From: an uncultured Lachnospiraceae bacterium
GTDB lineage: Bacteria; Bacillota; Clostridia; Lachnospirales; Lachnospiraceae
Direction: 5' to 3'
Assembly (NCBI GenBank): GCA_937916415.1
Contig: CALGGH010000132.1
Coordinates: 1 to 14,408 of the forward strand
DNA length: 14,408 nucleotides
Within the stretch, counting starts at the first letter, position 1. Every line of letters starts with the position of its first letter. Below are positions 13,815-14,408 of the stretch, in pieces. Both the position numbers and the translations under genes were made by a program. The notes beneath the pieces are model-generated. The model searched no databases. It saw only the letters and a list, made by a program, of their open reading frames with translations, and was not told the origin of the DNA.

Positions 13815-14408
13815 TCAGTTGATCCTCTGCAGGGTTTCCAGCATGATCCCGCGCGTGTATGCGCCGACGTGCTTCCTGTCCTCGGGATCGAGCTTGTCGG
13901 GATAGATGGGATCTCCGTATTCTATGGTCACGTCTGCCTTCCTGATCCAGGGGAAATGATCCTCCAGGACCTGCGCCGTATGAGTGATCGTCACCGGCAC
14001 GATCGGACATCCCGACTTGGTGGCTACCTTGAAGCTGCCCTCATGGAATTCCATCATCGTGCCTTCCTCGCGGTTCCTGGTCCCTTCGGGGAATATCATG
14101 ACCGAGAATCCGGCTTTTACGTTATCTATGCACTTAAGGATAGTCTTAAGGCCCTGCTTGATGTCATTCCGGTCCAGGAACTCGCATGTGAGCATCGTCA
14201 TCCACCAGCTGAGGATCGGGACCTTCTTCATCTCCTTTTTGGAGAGAAAGCCCATGGGTCCGGCCGAACGGTTGAAGCAGTAAATGATGTCATAGAAGCT
14301 TCTGTGATTGCCGATGTACAGGACCGGCACGTCCTTAGGTATCCTGTCATGGCCGATGACCGTGACGTGACTGCCGGAGATCTTTTCAACGACCCAGAAT
14401 CCAAATCC
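13815..14408 (-). CDS. plsC: 1-acyl-sn-glycerol-3-phosphate acyltransferase, PlsC family (5' end outside window)
   Basis: The frame is open to the window edge, giving 197 visible residues; translation of 14331-14408 reads GFGFWVVEKISG then HVTVIGHDRIPKD, typical sequence ahead of the active site. The catalytic HX4D motif is in IGNHRSFYD, the glycerol-phosphate-binding motif in FPEGTRNREEG, and the later motif in CPIVPVTI. PlsC acylates lysophosphatidate to phosphatidate at the membrane; the N-terminal membrane segment lies outside. A GTG at 14330 is internal, not the start. The gene ends QRIN then TGA, 43 bases before the preferred pyrC start. Related family members use other acyl acceptors, so the exact substrate is likely rather than certain. 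Confidence 0.92.
   Translation of the reverse strand, partial: GFGFWVVEKISGSHVTVIGHDRIPKDVPVLYIGNHRSFYDIIYCFNRSAGPMGFLSKKEMKKVPILSWWMTMLTCEFLDRNDIKQGLKTILKCIDNVKAGFSVMIFPEGTRNREEGTMMEFHEGSFKVATKSGCPIVPVTITHTAQVLEDHFPWIRKADVTIEYGDPIYPDKLDPEDRKHVGAYTRGIMLETLQRIN

Overview
The window looks like the end of a draft contig from a motile, anaerobic Gram-positive bacterium, most likely a Clostridia/Lachnospiraceae-type Firmicute. This is inferred from the heterodimeric type 1B dihydroorotate dehydrogenase (PyrD plus PyrK), a two-iron desulfoferrodoxin, a dCache chemoreceptor, strong AGGAGG-type ribosome-binding sites and GTG starts. Every supported gene is on the minus strand, so the text below reads from high to low coordinates. 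Bases 1-28 are not biological: they match the 3' part of the Illumina TruSeq read-2 adapter, so the contig really ends at base 29.

Region A (14408 to 10572) holds housekeeping genes: a partial PlsC-type acyltransferase, then the pyrimidine genes pyrC, pyrK and pyrD. pyrK is continuous in frame and conserved along its length, but a single TGA interrupts it directly after its RPISI flavin-binding motif, where related proteins often have Cys.

Region B (10571 to 8301) is a methyl-accepting chemotaxis protein with an unusual 195-base leader (a 14-bp hairpin and two AT-rich palindromes) and a strong intrinsic terminator behind it.

Region C (8284 to 29) is a surface-glycan cluster: pseI-like nonulosonate synthase, capG/fnlC-type epimerase, fdtA, fdtB, desulfoferrodoxin, pseC-like aminotransferase, a polyprenyl-phosphate sugar-1-phosphate transferase, capE/fnlA-type dehydratase, and the start of a GT4 glycosyltransferase cut by the adapter. 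Junctions are short and some genes overlap (4 and 8 bases), which indicates an operon. The genes sample three activated-sugar routes: pseudaminic-acid-like (PseC, PseI), UDP-N-acetyl-L-fucosamine (CapE, CapG) and dTDP-3-amino-3,6-dideoxyhexose (FdtA, FdtB). None is complete here. CapE-type enzymes make the same 4-keto-L-arabino intermediate that PseC uses, so one dehydratase could feed two branches. The likely product is a repeat unit for a capsule, exopolysaccharide, S-layer or flagellin glycan.

No RNA gene, CRISPR array, insertion sequence or clearly new defence or mobile system was found. The points most worth a second look are the pyrK TGA, the branched sugar pathway, the desulfoferrodoxin inside a glycan operon, and the MCP and pseI leader structures.
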